Below, in pieces: positions 25,737 through 34,857 of a stretch of DNA of 37,620 nt; the first letter of the stretch is position 1, and every line of letters begins with the position of its first letter. Made by a program: the position numbers and the translations under genes. The notes beneath the pieces are model-generated. The model worked only from the letters and a program-made list of their open reading frames with translations, had not been told where the DNA came from and did no database searches. This DNA is from Clostridium sp. Cult1 (GTDB lineage: Bacteria; Bacillota; Clostridia; Tissierellales; Tepidimicrobiaceae), in contig NZ_PPXW01000001.1 in NCBI RefSeq assembly GCF_021655095.1, positions 163,375-200,994 on the forward strand, given 5' to 3'.

Positions 25737-26927
25737 TTACCTTAATTCTTCTCGGCTATATTTGGGGACCGTGTTAGTGAATTCTTCATATATATTCCTT
25801 CTTAAATTTTCATCTGCAAATATATCGTACCCAGTTAGAGCCATTGCCTTAGCCCCTTTAATCATCTGCTTATGGGCCCTAGGGCTATTAGCAGCCTTTG
25901 TAAAATCCATAGAATGACTATTAACCCCTTTATCTGCTATTTTTATATAGGAATGGATAGAAGGAATTTTAAGGCTAACATTCCCTATATCTGATGCTCC
26001 ATATTTCATACTTGGATCTGGATATTCCATATCTACCCCAAATTCAGCAATATTTTCTTTAAGCCTTTCGTCAATAAATCTATTTGGATATCTTTCAGTA
26101 TACATTAGACCTTTTGTTATCTTCCCTTTAACCCCTATTAATTTTTCTACCGTTTTTACTATATGTTCTACATATCCTACAACTACATTTAAATCTTTAG
26201 CCGTGGCTGCTCTTACCGAAAATTCACAGGAAGCATAGTCTGGAATTATATTTGCTGCCCTTCCACCATCAGTTATAATACCGTTTATATTGGTCTTTAA
26301 TGGAAACAAAGCTCTAAATTGATCTATCATATTGAAGGTCTGTATTACAGCTTGCAAAGCATTAATTCCCCCTTCTGGAAAAGAAGAATGGACTGATCTA
26401 CCCTGGTATTCTATTCTAATGCTTCTAGTTGCTAATCCTCCCCTACAAATCAAATTATTTACACAGGGATGCATCATTAAAGCATAGTCTATATTATCAA
26501 AGCATCCTTTTTCTAACATTATAATCTTTCCGCCGCCACCTTCTTCACCTGGTGTTCCCAGTATGACAATTCTACCATTTATATGCTCTGCTACTTCTTT
26601 TAAGCCAATAGCCGCACCTACAGCCATAGTAGCTATTAAATTATGGCCACAACCATGGCCAATTTCAGGTAAAGCATCATATTCTGCTAAAAAGGCTACT
26701 GTAGGCTCTTTCTTCTTTCCATGATACTCTCCTCTAAAGGCAGTTTCCAATCCTCCTATCCCCTTTTCAACAGTAAAGCCATGTCTTTCTAGTACAGCAG
26801 TTATATTTTCTACTGCACTAAACTCCTCAAAGGCTAATTCAGGTTTCTCGTGGATTTTATTGCTTAACTGTATTAATTCTCTTTCTATACTATCAATTTT
26901 TTCTATTATAGTTTCCCTACATTTCAT
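25737..26927 (-). CDS. M20 family metallopeptidase / amidohydrolase (M20D-like)
   Basis: 396 residues. Metal-site motifs are AEYDALPEIGHGCGHN and GTPGEEGGGG, followed by MMHP and the dimerisation domain near residues 170-290; a final His lies in the SMDF region. It resembles AbgB/YxeP-type enzymes that hydrolyse N-acyl or aminobenzoyl amino acids and dipeptides. The start has GAAGGAG upstream. It lies 50 bases after a small gene of unknown function and probably shares its transcript. The substrate cannot be assigned. Confidence 0.93.
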   Translation of the reverse strand: MKCRETIIEKIDSIERELIQLSNKIHEKPELAFEEFSAVENITAVLERHGFTVEKGIGGLETAFRGEYHGKKKEPTVAFLAEYDALPEIGHGCGHNLIATMAVGAAIGLKEVAEHINGRIVILGTPGEEGGGGKIIMLEKGCFDNIDYALMMHPCVNNLICRGGLATRSIRIEYQGRSVHSSFPEGGINALQAVIQTFNMIDQFRALFPLKTNINGIITDGGRAANIIPDYASCEFSVRAATAKDLNVVVGYVEHIVKTVEKLIGVKGKITKGLMYTERYPNRFIDERLKENIAEFGVDMEYPDPSMKYGASDIGNVSLKIPSIHSYIKIADKGVNSHSMDFTKAANSPRAHKQMIKGAKAMALTGYDIFADENLRRNIYEEFTNTVPKYSREELR

Positions 26928-26977
26928 TTATGAATACTCCTTCAATAATAATTTTATATGGAATAAAATTTTGTCTT

Positions 26978-27277
26978 CTAGATAGTAGACACTATGCTGG
27001 TAAAATCCTTCATAATTTCTTTAAATTTTTCCTCTCCAATTTCCGATATACTTTTACCCATTTCCGAATAATACTTCCCCAAAAAATCATTTATTTTTTC
27101 CTTATAGCTAATATCTACTTTATTATAAAAATTACCCATCACTAAAGCTATAGCAATAAAAGGTTGTCTTTCAATGAAATTTACATCTACTATACCACCT
27201 ATATCGTATTTATCACAATTAAACATGGCCTTTACCGTTACTTCTATTTGATAGGCATAGTCATGAGGCTTGAACAT
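26978..27277 (-). CDS. Hypothetical protein, 99 residues
   Basis: The start is ATG 27277: GGAGGTGAT lies immediately upstream, and a good promoter just before it excludes the longer frame reaching 27343. The protein has no membrane segment or signal peptide. A mixed N-terminal half (EVTVKAMFNCDKYDIGGIVDV, IAIALVMGNFYN) is followed by a charged, probably helical C-terminal half. I do not recognise the family. It lies upstream of the M20 hydrolase gene on the same strand, 50 bases away, so the two may act together. Confidence 0.75.
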   Translation of the reverse strand: MFKPHDYAYQIEVTVKAMFNCDKYDIGGIVDVNFIERQPFIAIALVMGNFYNKVDISYKEKINDFLGKYYSEMGKSISEIGEEKFKEIMKDFTSIVSTI

Positions 27278-27314
27278 GGTATCACCTCCATATATGATAA
27301 ATTTTGTTAATATA

Positions 27315-27343
27315 ATTTTATCATCATAGTGAAATCGATTCAA
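27315..27343 (-). promoter_or_regulatory. Predicted promoter of the 99-residue gene and M20 hydrolase
   Basis: On the minus strand TTGAAT (27343-27338), 17 bases, and TAAAAT (27320-27315). The expected start is about 30 bases before the ATG at 27277, which settles the choice of that start. Confidence 0.65.
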
Positions 27344-27391
27344 TTAATTTATACTAAAGGGTATCGGTTCCATATGATTATAATCAAAAAT

Positions 27392-27411
27392 GGGACGGTA
27401 AGAACCGTCCC
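27392..27411 (-). terminator. Terminator palindrome after htrA
   Basis: GGGACGGT-AAGA-ACCGTCCC is a perfect 8-base stem; on the minus strand it is followed by ATTTTTGATT. It lies 12 bases after the htrA stop. Confidence 0.85.
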
Positions 27412-27423
27412 TGCTGTCCCAAG

Positions 27424-28671
27424 CTATTTCAAAACACTAAATTCTATTTCCATTTGTTCTTCTTTACCATTTCTTATAATACTTAATTTGGCCTTATCTC
27501 CTTTTTTATATTTATAGAGGGATTTTTTTAGCTGATTCATATTTTGGATTTCTTGGTCATCAATTTTGGTTATTATATCTCCAGTTCTTAAATCACCTTT
27601 ACTAGCAGGAGAATTTGGAACTACTTCAACTACAATGACTCCATTGTCTGCCTTTAATTCTACTCCCAGTTGCCTTTCGTATAGTTCCACTTCAATCCCT
27701 GTTATCCCAAGGAATACAGTTTTATAGGTACCTTCTTTTACTACCTGTTCTATTATGGGTTTTACCATATTTATAGGTATTGCAAATCCTAATCCTTCTG
27801 CTGTTTTTATCTTAGCTGTGTTTATTCCTATTACTTCCCCTTTACTATTTAATAGAGGGCCTCCACTATTTCCTTCATTGATAGAAGCATCTGTTTGGAT
27901 TAAATCTTCAATAACATTATATCTATCTACTTGGATAGATCTATGGAGTCCAGATATTATTCCTGAAGTTACAGTCCTTTGAAATTCCAGTCCTAATGGA
28001 TTTCCTATAGCAATAGCAATTTCACCTACTTCTAATTTTTCTGAATCTCCTAGTGTAGCCACTGGTAAATTCTTTGCTTCTACCTTTACTATAGCTAAAT
28101 CTATAGAACTATCATTCCATAATACTTTCCCTGGGATTTTATCTCCATTTTCCAGTAATACAGTTATCTCTTTAGCATTCCCATCACCAACTACATGGGA
28201 ATTGGTAAGTATATAGCCATTCTTATCTACTATTACTCCAGAACCTACCCCATCTACTTCTTGGGATATAAACCCATAATTTTGAACTTCTTTCGTAGTA
28301 ATCCCTACTACACTACTCATAGCCTTTTTAGCCGCTACAGAAACTGCAGTAACACTATTATCATCAATATTATAAACCACATTATCATTACTAGTTTCTT
28401 CTATGGCTGGTAATTTATCGGCATATAAATATTTTATAGCTATATAAGGAGATACTAATCCACCAATAAGGGAGGATATTAATGCAATAGCTATATAAGA
28501 TAGTATCCTATTCCTTTTTTTCCTCTTTTTATCTTTATATATACCTTCTTTTTTTACATATCCAACATGATTATTTTCTTCAGCATTATCTTCTTCGCTA
28601 TCCTCAACTACTGTATCTATACCTTCTATTATCTCTATCATTTGATCCAAGTCCCTTTTTTCATCATCCAT
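27424..28671 (-). CDS. htrA: HtrA-like membrane-anchored serine protease
   Basis: 415 residues: an acidic, then very basic N-terminal cytoplasmic segment, one membrane anchor (about 55-78), a trypsin-like domain and one PDZ domain (about 325-412). The catalytic triad is H159 (TNSHVVG), D191 (SSIDLAIVK) and S269 (EGNSGGPLL). It is an extracytoplasmic quality-control protease/chaperone like B. subtilis HtrA/HtrB. The divergent neighbour is a CssRS-like two-component system, and TTTTCACA-like repeats lie between them, so induction by secretion stress is likely. AAGGAGG precedes the ATG. Confidence 0.95.
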   Translation of the reverse strand: MDDEKRDLDQMIEIIEGIDTVVEDSEEDNAEENNHVGYVKKEGIYKDKKRKKRNRILSYIAIALISSLIGGLVSPYIAIKYLYADKLPAIEETSNDNVVYNIDDNSVTAVSVAAKKAMSSVVGITTKEVQNYGFISQEVDGVGSGVIVDKNGYILTNSHVVGDGNAKEITVLLENGDKIPGKVLWNDSSIDLAIVKVEAKNLPVATLGDSEKLEVGEIAIAIGNPLGLEFQRTVTSGIISGLHRSIQVDRYNVIEDLIQTDASINEGNSGGPLLNSKGEVIGINTAKIKTAEGLGFAIPINMVKPIIEQVVKEGTYKTVFLGITGIEVELYERQLGVELKADNGVIVVEVVPNSPASKGDLRTGDIITKIDDQEIQNMNQLKKSLYKYKKGDKAKLSIIRNGKEEQMEIEFSVLK

Positions 28672-28720
28672 TTTAAAACCTCCTTCTTCTTCGATGTTTA
28701 TCTATAGAATAATATATGAA

Positions 28721-28781
28721 TGTGAAAAAAATATAGATAGATTATGTTTTTGTTGTAAAATTATCCTTTCACTTTTTCACA
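28721..28781. promoter_or_regulatory. CssR-box-like repeats between htrA and cssR
   Basis: CTTTCAC-TTTTTCACA is a tandem pair on the plus strand (28766-28781), and TGTGAAAAAAA (28721-28731) is the same element on the minus strand pointing to htrA. TTTTCACA-type octamers are, as I recall, the CssR target upstream of B. subtilis htrA/htrB. A -10 TATAAT for cssR is at 28875-28880 without a good -35. Confidence 0.5.
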
Positions 28782-28913
28782 ATTTCCCATAATCATTTGA
28801 TATGAATACCATATATTTTCGATAATATATTATATTAGTAAAAATTATAATCAATTAAAAATTATTTTTTCTGATATAATAAGCTTAAAGAATTCTTTAA
28901 GGAGAAGATATAT

Positions 28914-29582
28914 ATGAGCTTTAAAATTTATTTGGTAGAAGATGATAAAAATTTAAATTTAATATTAACTACTTATTTAGAAAAAGAAGGTTGGCAAGTA
29001 TCTTCTTTTCTAACAGGAAAGGATGCTCAAAAATCCATTAACAACCCACCAGATCTATGGATACTAGATATTATGCTTCCAGATATAGACGGATATCAAC
29101 TTATAAAGGAAATAAAGTTGACCACTCCAAATATTCCCGTAATATTTATTTCTGCTAGAGATGCAGATATCGATAGGGTTTTAGGTTTAGAATTAGGTAG
29201 TGATGATTATTTGGCTAAGCCTTTCCTTCCTAGAGAATTGGTCATTAGAACTAAAAATCTGTTGGAACGAATATATGGCATCCCGTATCAGGTTATAAAT
29301 ATTCCTCCTTATACAATAGAAGAAAAGTCTAGGAGGGTTAAACTGGGAGACAATTTAATAGATTTAACCTCTAAAGAATTCGACTTACTACTCTATCTTG
29401 CTAAGAATCAGGGTATAGCCCTTTCTAGAGAGCAAATTTTGGAAACCATTTGGGGATCTGATTATTTTGGCACAGATCGAGTGGTTGATGATTTAGTAAG
29501 AAGGCTTAGGAAGAAGATGCCCGAATTAAGGATTGAAACCATCTATGGATATGGATATAGGATGATAGAAAATGATAAATAG
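28914..29582 (+). CDS. cssR: Two-component response regulator CssR
   Basis: 222 residues of the OmpR/PhoB type: a receiver domain with the phosphorylation site D52 in LDIMLPD, a Lys at 102 (AKPF) and a conserved Ser near 80, then a winged-helix DNA-binding domain. It closely resembles B. subtilis CssR, with matching stretches such as ISARDADIDRVLGLELGS and YFGTDRVVDDLVRRLR. It should activate htrA and its own operon when secreted proteins misfold. AAGGAGA precedes the ATG. The kinase gene overlaps its end by 11 bases. Confidence 0.93.
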   Translation: MSFKIYLVEDDKNLNLILTTYLEKEGWQVSSFLTGKDAQKSINNPPDLWILDIMLPDIDGYQLIKEIKLTTPNIPVIFISARDADIDRVLGLELGSDDYLAKPFLPRELVIRTKNLLERIYGIPYQVINIPPYTIEEKSRRVKLGDNLIDLTSKEFDLLLYLAKNQGIALSREQILETIWGSDYFGTDRVVDDLVRRLRKKMPELRIETIYGYGYRMIENDK

Positions 29583-30942
29583 AATGAAAAATTGGCCATT
29601 ATCTATTCAAATTTGGGTAGTTTTTGCAACTATTACTTTGGGTATATCCTTGATATTATCTGTAATATTACCATTGACTCTAAGGGATTTTTTCACCAAT
29701 GAAATATATGCAACCATAGAATCGGCTCAGACTTTGATGTTCAATCAATATGATCTTCGTTCTATAAGGGATTTATTAAAATCCCAAGGTCCAGAAAAAT
29801 CAAGACAAACTTTAGAAAATATTCGTACCGTCAACCATTTCATTATATATGAAGACAGTCCAATAATTTTTTCTTCTTCTTTTTCCATGAACTTCTTAAA
29901 TGAAGTAAAAAACCAGGCATTAAATCAAAGAAACAATAGTGAAAGATATAGTGGAAAAGTAGGAACGGAGAAAATTTTCTATGTTATTACTAAAGGCAAG
30001 GCTTTAAACCAAGATGCCTATTTAGTCTCCTATATGTGGGATTCCTATAGGGAAGATTTGGTCCAAACCCTATTTAGAAAATTAGCCTTTATCATGTTTC
30101 TAGTTTTCATCTTTAGCTGGATTCCTGCCATATTGTTGGCCAGATATTTATCTAGTCCTCTTGTAAGTTTAGAAAAGCGAGTAGAGAAACTTGCAAATAA
30201 TGAATGGGAAGAACCTGTAGAGTTAGATAGACAAGATGAAATAGGAAAATTAGGGGAATCTATAGAGCAACTTAGAAATCAATTAATCTACCAAGAAGAA
30301 ATGCAACAATCCTTCTTGCAACATATATCCCATGAGTTAAAGACCCCAGTTATGGTTATTCGCAGCTTTTCCCAGGCCATTAGGGATGGAATCTATCCAA
30401 AGGGAGATTTGGATTGTTCTGTAAAGGTAATAGACGAAGAAGCAGAAAGACTTGAAAAACGTATAAGAAATCTACTCTATATAACAAAACTAGATTATCT
30501 AAATACCCATGATATTCCTTACCAAAATTTTTCTTTAGATGGATTGATAAAGGATGTCATAGAAAGGTTATCTTGGAGTAGAACGGATATAGATTGGCAA
30601 TTAGAATTATCTCCAACAAATATTGACGGCGATATTGAGCAGTGGCGAGTAGTTGTAGAAAATCTATTGGATAATCAGATTAGGTATGCAAAAAACTCTA
30701 TACTTATATCCTTAAATGGAAAAGAGGAAAATAAGGTGTTACTCAGATTTTGGAATGATGGACCAAATATTGAGCCAGAAACATTAGATTCTCTATTTAC
30801 CAAATTCAACAAAGGATATAAAGGGGAGTTTGGTCTCGGATTGGCTATCGTTCATAGGATTGTAACTTTAAATGGAGATGAAATCTGGGCTGAAAATGAA
30901 GAAGAAGGGGTGTCTTTTTATGTGGAGATAATAAGAAAGTGA
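29572..30942 (+). CDS. cssS: Sensor histidine kinase CssS
   Basis: 456 residues. Membrane segments at about 14-38 and 170-193 enclose an extracytoplasmic sensor of about 130 residues. A HAMP linker follows, then HISHELKTP with the phospho-acceptor H254, the N box ENLLDNQIRYAKN and the G boxes FWNDGPN and GEFGLGLAIV. It pairs with the overlapping CssR gene. The start at 29572 overlaps cssR; an in-frame ATG at 29584 is possible. Its stop TGA lies in a terminator stem. Confidence 0.92.
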   Translation: MINRMKNWPLSIQIWVVFATITLGISLILSVILPLTLRDFFTNEIYATIESAQTLMFNQYDLRSIRDLLKSQGPEKSRQTLENIRTVNHFIIYEDSPIIFSSSFSMNFLNEVKNQALNQRNNSERYSGKVGTEKIFYVITKGKALNQDAYLVSYMWDSYREDLVQTLFRKLAFIMFLVFIFSWIPAILLARYLSSPLVSLEKRVEKLANNEWEEPVELDRQDEIGKLGESIEQLRNQLIYQEEMQQSFLQHISHELKTPVMVIRSFSQAIRDGIYPKGDLDCSVKVIDEEAERLEKRIRNLLYITKLDYLNTHDIPYQNFSLDGLIKDVIERLSWSRTDIDWQLELSPTNIDGDIEQWRVVVENLLDNQIRYAKNSILISLNGKEENKVLLRFWNDGPNIEPETLDSLFTKFNKGYKGEFGLGLAIVHRIVTLNGDEIWAENEEEGVSFYVEIIRK

Positions 30943-30966
30943 GTCGAATATTTTTCAGCTCACTTT
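30936..30966 (+). terminator. Terminator of cssRS
   Basis: AAAGTGAG (30936-30943) and CTCACTTT (30959-30966) form an 8-base stem with a 15-base loop, followed by TTAAAA. The cssS stop codon is in the left arm. Confidence 0.7.
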
Positions 30967-31013
30967 TTAAAATATTCATGCTTATAAGATTCCTTATAAA
31001 ATTTGCTAATCTA

Positions 31014-31037
31014 AAGGAACGACAAAGGTCGTTCCTT
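31014..31037 (-). terminator. Terminator of exoA (trk operon end)
   Basis: AAGGAACGAC-AAAG-GTCGTTCCTT is a perfect 10-base stem, and two bases of the exoA stop codon (31038-31036) lie in it. The T tail on the minus strand is short (TTTAG). Confidence 0.75.
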
Positions 31038-31788
31038 ATTCTATCTCCAGCATTACCGGACAATGATCACTGCCCATTATTTCTGAATGAATTTGGGCAT
31101 CCTTTAATCTATCTTTAAACCTTTCCGATACTATAAAATAGTCAATTCTCCAACCTACATTCCTATCTCTAGCCTTTCTCATATAGGACCACCAAGTGTA
31201 GGCATCTTCTTTATCTGGATAGAAATATCTAAATGTATCTATGAATCCTGTTCCTAATAGTTCTGTCATCTTTCCTCGTTCTTCATCGGTGAAACCAGCG
31301 TTCCTCCTGTTGGTAGATGGGTTTTTTAAATCTATTTCCTTATGGGCTACATTTAAATCTCCACATAGTATTACAGGTTTAATAGAGTCTAATTCTTTTA
31401 AATAATTTCTAAATTCATCTTCCCAAGTCATCCTATAATCAAGTCTTGTTAATTCCCTTTGAGAATTAGGAGTATATACATTTACTAGATAGAAGTATTC
31501 AAACTCTAAAGTTATAACCCTTCCTTCATTATCGTGTTCTTCTATTCCTAGACCGTATTTTACATCTAAAGGCTTGTCCTTAGTGAATACGGCCGTACCT
31601 GAGTATCCCTTTTTCTCAGCATAATTCCAATATTGATGATATTCTGGTAAGCTTAAATCAATTTGTCCTTCTTGTAATTTAGTTTCTTGAACACAGAATA
31701 TATCTGCATCCACTTCTTCAAAATAATTTAAGAAACCTTTTCTAACACAAGCCCTAAGACCGTTCACATTCCAAGAAACTAACTTCAT
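31036..31788 (-). CDS. exoA: Exodeoxyribonuclease III / AP endonuclease
   Basis: 250 residues, the normal length for ExoA/XthA. The EEP-fold motifs are in order: WNVNGLRA, QETKLQ (metal-binding Glu), VYTPNS, GDLNVAHKEIDL, WRIDYF and GSDHCPV (catalytic His). It cuts DNA at abasic sites and removes 3' blocks in base-excision repair. GGAGGG lies 5 bases upstream. It follows trkH by 27 bases on the same strand and probably shares the trk transcript, which is a chance rather than functional grouping. Confidence 0.96.
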   Translation of the reverse strand: MKLVSWNVNGLRACVRKGFLNYFEEVDADIFCVQETKLQEGQIDLSLPEYHQYWNYAEKKGYSGTAVFTKDKPLDVKYGLGIEEHDNEGRVITLEFEYFYLVNVYTPNSQRELTRLDYRMTWEDEFRNYLKELDSIKPVILCGDLNVAHKEIDLKNPSTNRRNAGFTDEERGKMTELLGTGFIDTFRYFYPDKEDAYTWWSYMRKARDRNVGWRIDYFIVSERFKDRLKDAQIHSEIMGSDHCPVMLEIE

Positions 31789-31815
31789 TTTATCCCTCCA
31801 TATATTCTTTCATAA

Positions 31816-33279
31816 TCATCTATTTTTAGGTAAAATCTCATTTTTCCACACACTAGGAGCAAATAAAGCTATGATAGTAAATAACTCTAATCTTCCCAAC
31901 AACATAAATAAGGATAACAATAGTTTAGAAGCATGACTAAATTGGTTAAAAGTTCTTGCCGGTCCTACTAAGCCTAACCCTGGTCCAATATTTCCTAATG
32001 TTGCTGCTACTGCACCAGCAGAACTTTCAAAATCTATTCCTTCTAAGGATATAAAAATAGTTCCTAATATAAATATCATAATATATAATGTAAAAAAACT
32101 AGTAATACCTGCTACTACCTCGTTAGGAAGAACTCTATCTCCAATTTTAATAGGTATGACAGCTCTAGGATGGAAAATCTTAGATATTTCCCTTTTTACC
32201 AATTTTAATAAAACTAGAATTCTTATATTCTTCATTCCCCCGCCTGTTGAACCTGCACATCCACCAACAAACATAAGGGAAAATAGGATTGTTTTACTAA
32301 AGGTAGGCCATTTATCAAAATCCACCGTAGCATAACCTGTTGTAGTTATAATAGAACCCACTTGAAAAAAAGCATCCCTTAAAGCTAACCAAAACCTATG
32401 GTATATTGTTGTGTTGATATTTAATGCAATTAACAAGACAGCCATGAATATTATACCCAGATATAGCCTCAACTCTTCATTTTTTATTACTTCCTTCCAT
32501 CTCCCTTTAAAAAGAGAATAATATAGGGAAAAGTTGACTCCGGATAATATCATGAATGTACCTATTACCAAATGTATATATGTACTGTTATAGGCTCCTA
32601 CACTAGAATTTTTAATAGAAAATCCGCCTGTACCTACAGTTCCAAAAGTATGAACTATTGTATCAAAAAAGGGCATCTTGCCTACTAATAACAAGACTAT
32701 CTGTAAGATAGTGATAACAAAGTAAGTCGTATACAGTATTTTTGCTGTGTCTTTAATTCTTGGTGCAATCCTATCAGGTTGAGGGCCAGGGGATTCAACT
32801 TTGAAAATTTGAAAACCTCCTACCCCCAAGGTAGGTAGAATAGCAACAGTAAATACTAATATACCCATACCACCAATCCAATGGGTGAAGGATCTCCAAA
32901 ATAGAACACCTTTTGGTATCACCTCAACATTATCAATAATTGTTGCCCCTGTAGTAGTAAACCCAGATACAGTTTCAAAAAAAGCATCTACCCATGATAG
33001 AATACTACCGGAAAATATAAAAGGCAATGAACCAAAAAATGAAGCTAGAATCCATCCAAAAGCAACTATAGTAAGTCCTTCCCTTGCCTTAATGCTTTTG
33101 CTAAACCTAAAACTTTTACTCATTATTAAACCTATTAGACTAGTTATAATAATACTAATTATAAAAGCCATTTTATCCGATCCATCATAGTATATAGACA
33201 CCAATAGGGAAGGTATCATCAATGCTGCTTCTACCAATAGTAAATTACCTAATATTTTAATTACCGACCCATAGACCAT
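31816..33279 (-). CDS. trkH: Potassium uptake membrane protein TrkH
   Basis: 487 residues with about ten or more membrane segments and four selectivity-loop repeats: ETVSGFTTTGAT, FGTVGTGGFS, ITTTGYATVDF and AATLGNIGPG. It is the translocating subunit that takes up K+ with the RCK protein encoded just upstream. The ATG at 33279 lies inside the trkA end (23-base overlap), preceded by GGGGGG, so the two are translationally coupled. The size matches TrkH rather than the shorter KtrB. Confidence 0.95.
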   Translation of the reverse strand: MVYGSVIKILGNLLLVEAALMIPSLLVSIYYDGSDKMAFIISIIITSLIGLIMSKSFRFSKSIKAREGLTIVAFGWILASFFGSLPFIFSGSILSWVDAFFETVSGFTTTGATIIDNVEVIPKGVLFWRSFTHWIGGMGILVFTVAILPTLGVGGFQIFKVESPGPQPDRIAPRIKDTAKILYTTYFVITILQIVLLLVGKMPFFDTIVHTFGTVGTGGFSIKNSSVGAYNSTYIHLVIGTFMILSGVNFSLYYSLFKGRWKEVIKNEELRLYLGIIFMAVLLIALNINTTIYHRFWLALRDAFFQVGSIITTTGYATVDFDKWPTFSKTILFSLMFVGGCAGSTGGGMKNIRILVLLKLVKREISKIFHPRAVIPIKIGDRVLPNEVVAGITSFFTLYIMIFILGTIFISLEGIDFESSAGAVAATLGNIGPGLGLVGPARTFNQFSHASKLLLSLFMLLGRLELFTIIALFAPSVWKNEILPKNR

Positions 33280-34636
33280 TTAAGATACCCCCCTTATTTG
33301 ATTTTATCATCTTATTAAAGGCTGGCATATGGGATGTTAATGAGAATACAATTATTCTATCATTTTCATGGATTATACTGTTTCCGTTTGGTATTATAAC
33401 TTCTCCTTTATGGACAATAGCCCCTATAATAATACCCTTTGGTAAACCTAATTGATATAATGGTTTGCCTACTATAGACATATCCTTACTAGCGATAACC
33501 TCAGTAACTTCTCCCTCTCCTCCAAGAAGCAATGAAACAGATACTACTTTCCCACCTCTTATGAATTTCAACACATTACTAACAGTAATATTTACTGGAT
33601 TTAAAGCTATATCTACATCCAATTTATCTACTATATGGGCATAATTAGGCCTACTTATTTTTGCAATAGTCTTGCCTACTCCTAGTTGTTTTGCTACTAG
33701 AGCCATCAATAAGTTTTGTTCATCAAAACCTGTAGCTCCTATAAAAGTATCATAAGAGGATAAATCCTCTTCTTCCAAAAGATCAAAATCAGTCCCATCT
33801 CCATGAATTATCAAAGTATGGTTAAGCTCCTCTGCCAAATATTGGCACCTCTCCTTGCTCTTTTCAATTATTGTAACATTAGTACCTACTTTTTCTAACC
33901 TTTGAGCTAGATAATATCCTATATTACCTCCACCTAGAATTATTACTTTTTTTGATTCCTTTTTATTCATGCTAATTCCAAATCTTTCACCTAATTTGTT
34001 AATATTCTTGCTTTTGCCTATAACATGAATAACATCTTCTGCCATTAACTCAGTAGAACCGTTTGGAATAATTAAATCACCTTCTCTAGATATAGCAGTA
34101 ATAAGAAGTCCTTCTAATCCTTCTAATTCCATTAATTTTTTCCCAACAAAATCATGAGTGCTACCTAGGTGAAAATCCACCATAGAAACTTTCCCTTTGG
34201 CAAAGTCTCCTGAGTAAAAATTATATGTTTTAGATAGATATCTTTCTATTTCAATTGCAGTAGTCAGATCTGGGTTGATAATATGATCGATCCCCATTTC
34301 TATTTTTACAAAATCCAACTGTTCTATAAATTCAGGATCTCTAATTCTTGCTATAGTCTTTTTACAGTGTAGTTTTTTTGCTAAAGTACATATTAAGGTA
34401 TTGGTCTCATCGCTATTTGTTGCTGCTACAAGCAAATCATAAGTATCTATATTAAGCTCTTTTAATGTAGCAATTTGTATCCCGTTTGCCCTAACTGTTA
34501 AAACATCTAAATGATCATTTATCCTTTCTAAGGTTCTAAAATTCATATCTACTAGGGTAACATCAATATCTTCATTATTCATAGACTCTGCTAGTCTATA
34601 CCCTAGTTTGCCAGCTCCAACAATCATTACTTTCAT
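33257..34636 (-). CDS. trkA: Trk potassium transporter regulatory subunit TrkA
   Basis: 459 residues from ATG 34636 (GGAGAGG upstream; the 11-residue-longer TTG form lacks support). It has two RCK repeats, each an NAD-binding Rossmann domain plus a TrkA-C domain: GAGKLGYRLAE at the start and GGGNIGYYLAQ in the middle, with the nucleotide-binding acidic residues in TLVDM and TIIEK. It gates TrkH in response to NAD(H) or ATP/ADP. Two RCK units in one chain is the TrkA form; KtrA has only one. Confidence 0.95.
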   Translation of the reverse strand: MKVMIVGAGKLGYRLAESMNNEDIDVTLVDMNFRTLERINDHLDVLTVRANGIQIATLKELNIDTYDLLVAATNSDETNTLICTLAKKLHCKKTIARIRDPEFIEQLDFVKIEMGIDHIINPDLTTAIEIERYLSKTYNFYSGDFAKGKVSMVDFHLGSTHDFVGKKLMELEGLEGLLITAISREGDLIIPNGSTELMAEDVIHVIGKSKNINKLGERFGISMNKKESKKVIILGGGNIGYYLAQRLEKVGTNVTIIEKSKERCQYLAEELNHTLIIHGDGTDFDLLEEEDLSSYDTFIGATGFDEQNLLMALVAKQLGVGKTIAKISRPNYAHIVDKLDVDIALNPVNITVSNVLKFIRGGKVVSVSLLLGGEGEVTEVIASKDMSIVGKPLYQLGLPKGIIIGAIVHKGEVIIPNGNSIIHENDRIIVFSLTSHMPAFNKMIKSNKGGILNGLWVGN

Positions 34637-34857
34637 TTTAAATCCTCTCCTATTATATACATATAGCAATATTATAACAGTTCTAATAATAATAAAAAAG
34701 TTTTTTACACTATTAATTTATGGAATCTAATTCGAAATAATAAATCAATATTAAAACAGTAATCAGTAGTATTTGCCAATAGAACTATGATATAATTATA
34801 TCAAATAAGATATTAAACTAAGAACAATCAAATATAATTAGATTGTGAGGTTTTATT

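Noticed and set aside
30940-30942. TGA at the end of cssS as a Sec codon
   Set aside because: The kinase ends normally after its last G box, and the codon is in a terminator hairpin.
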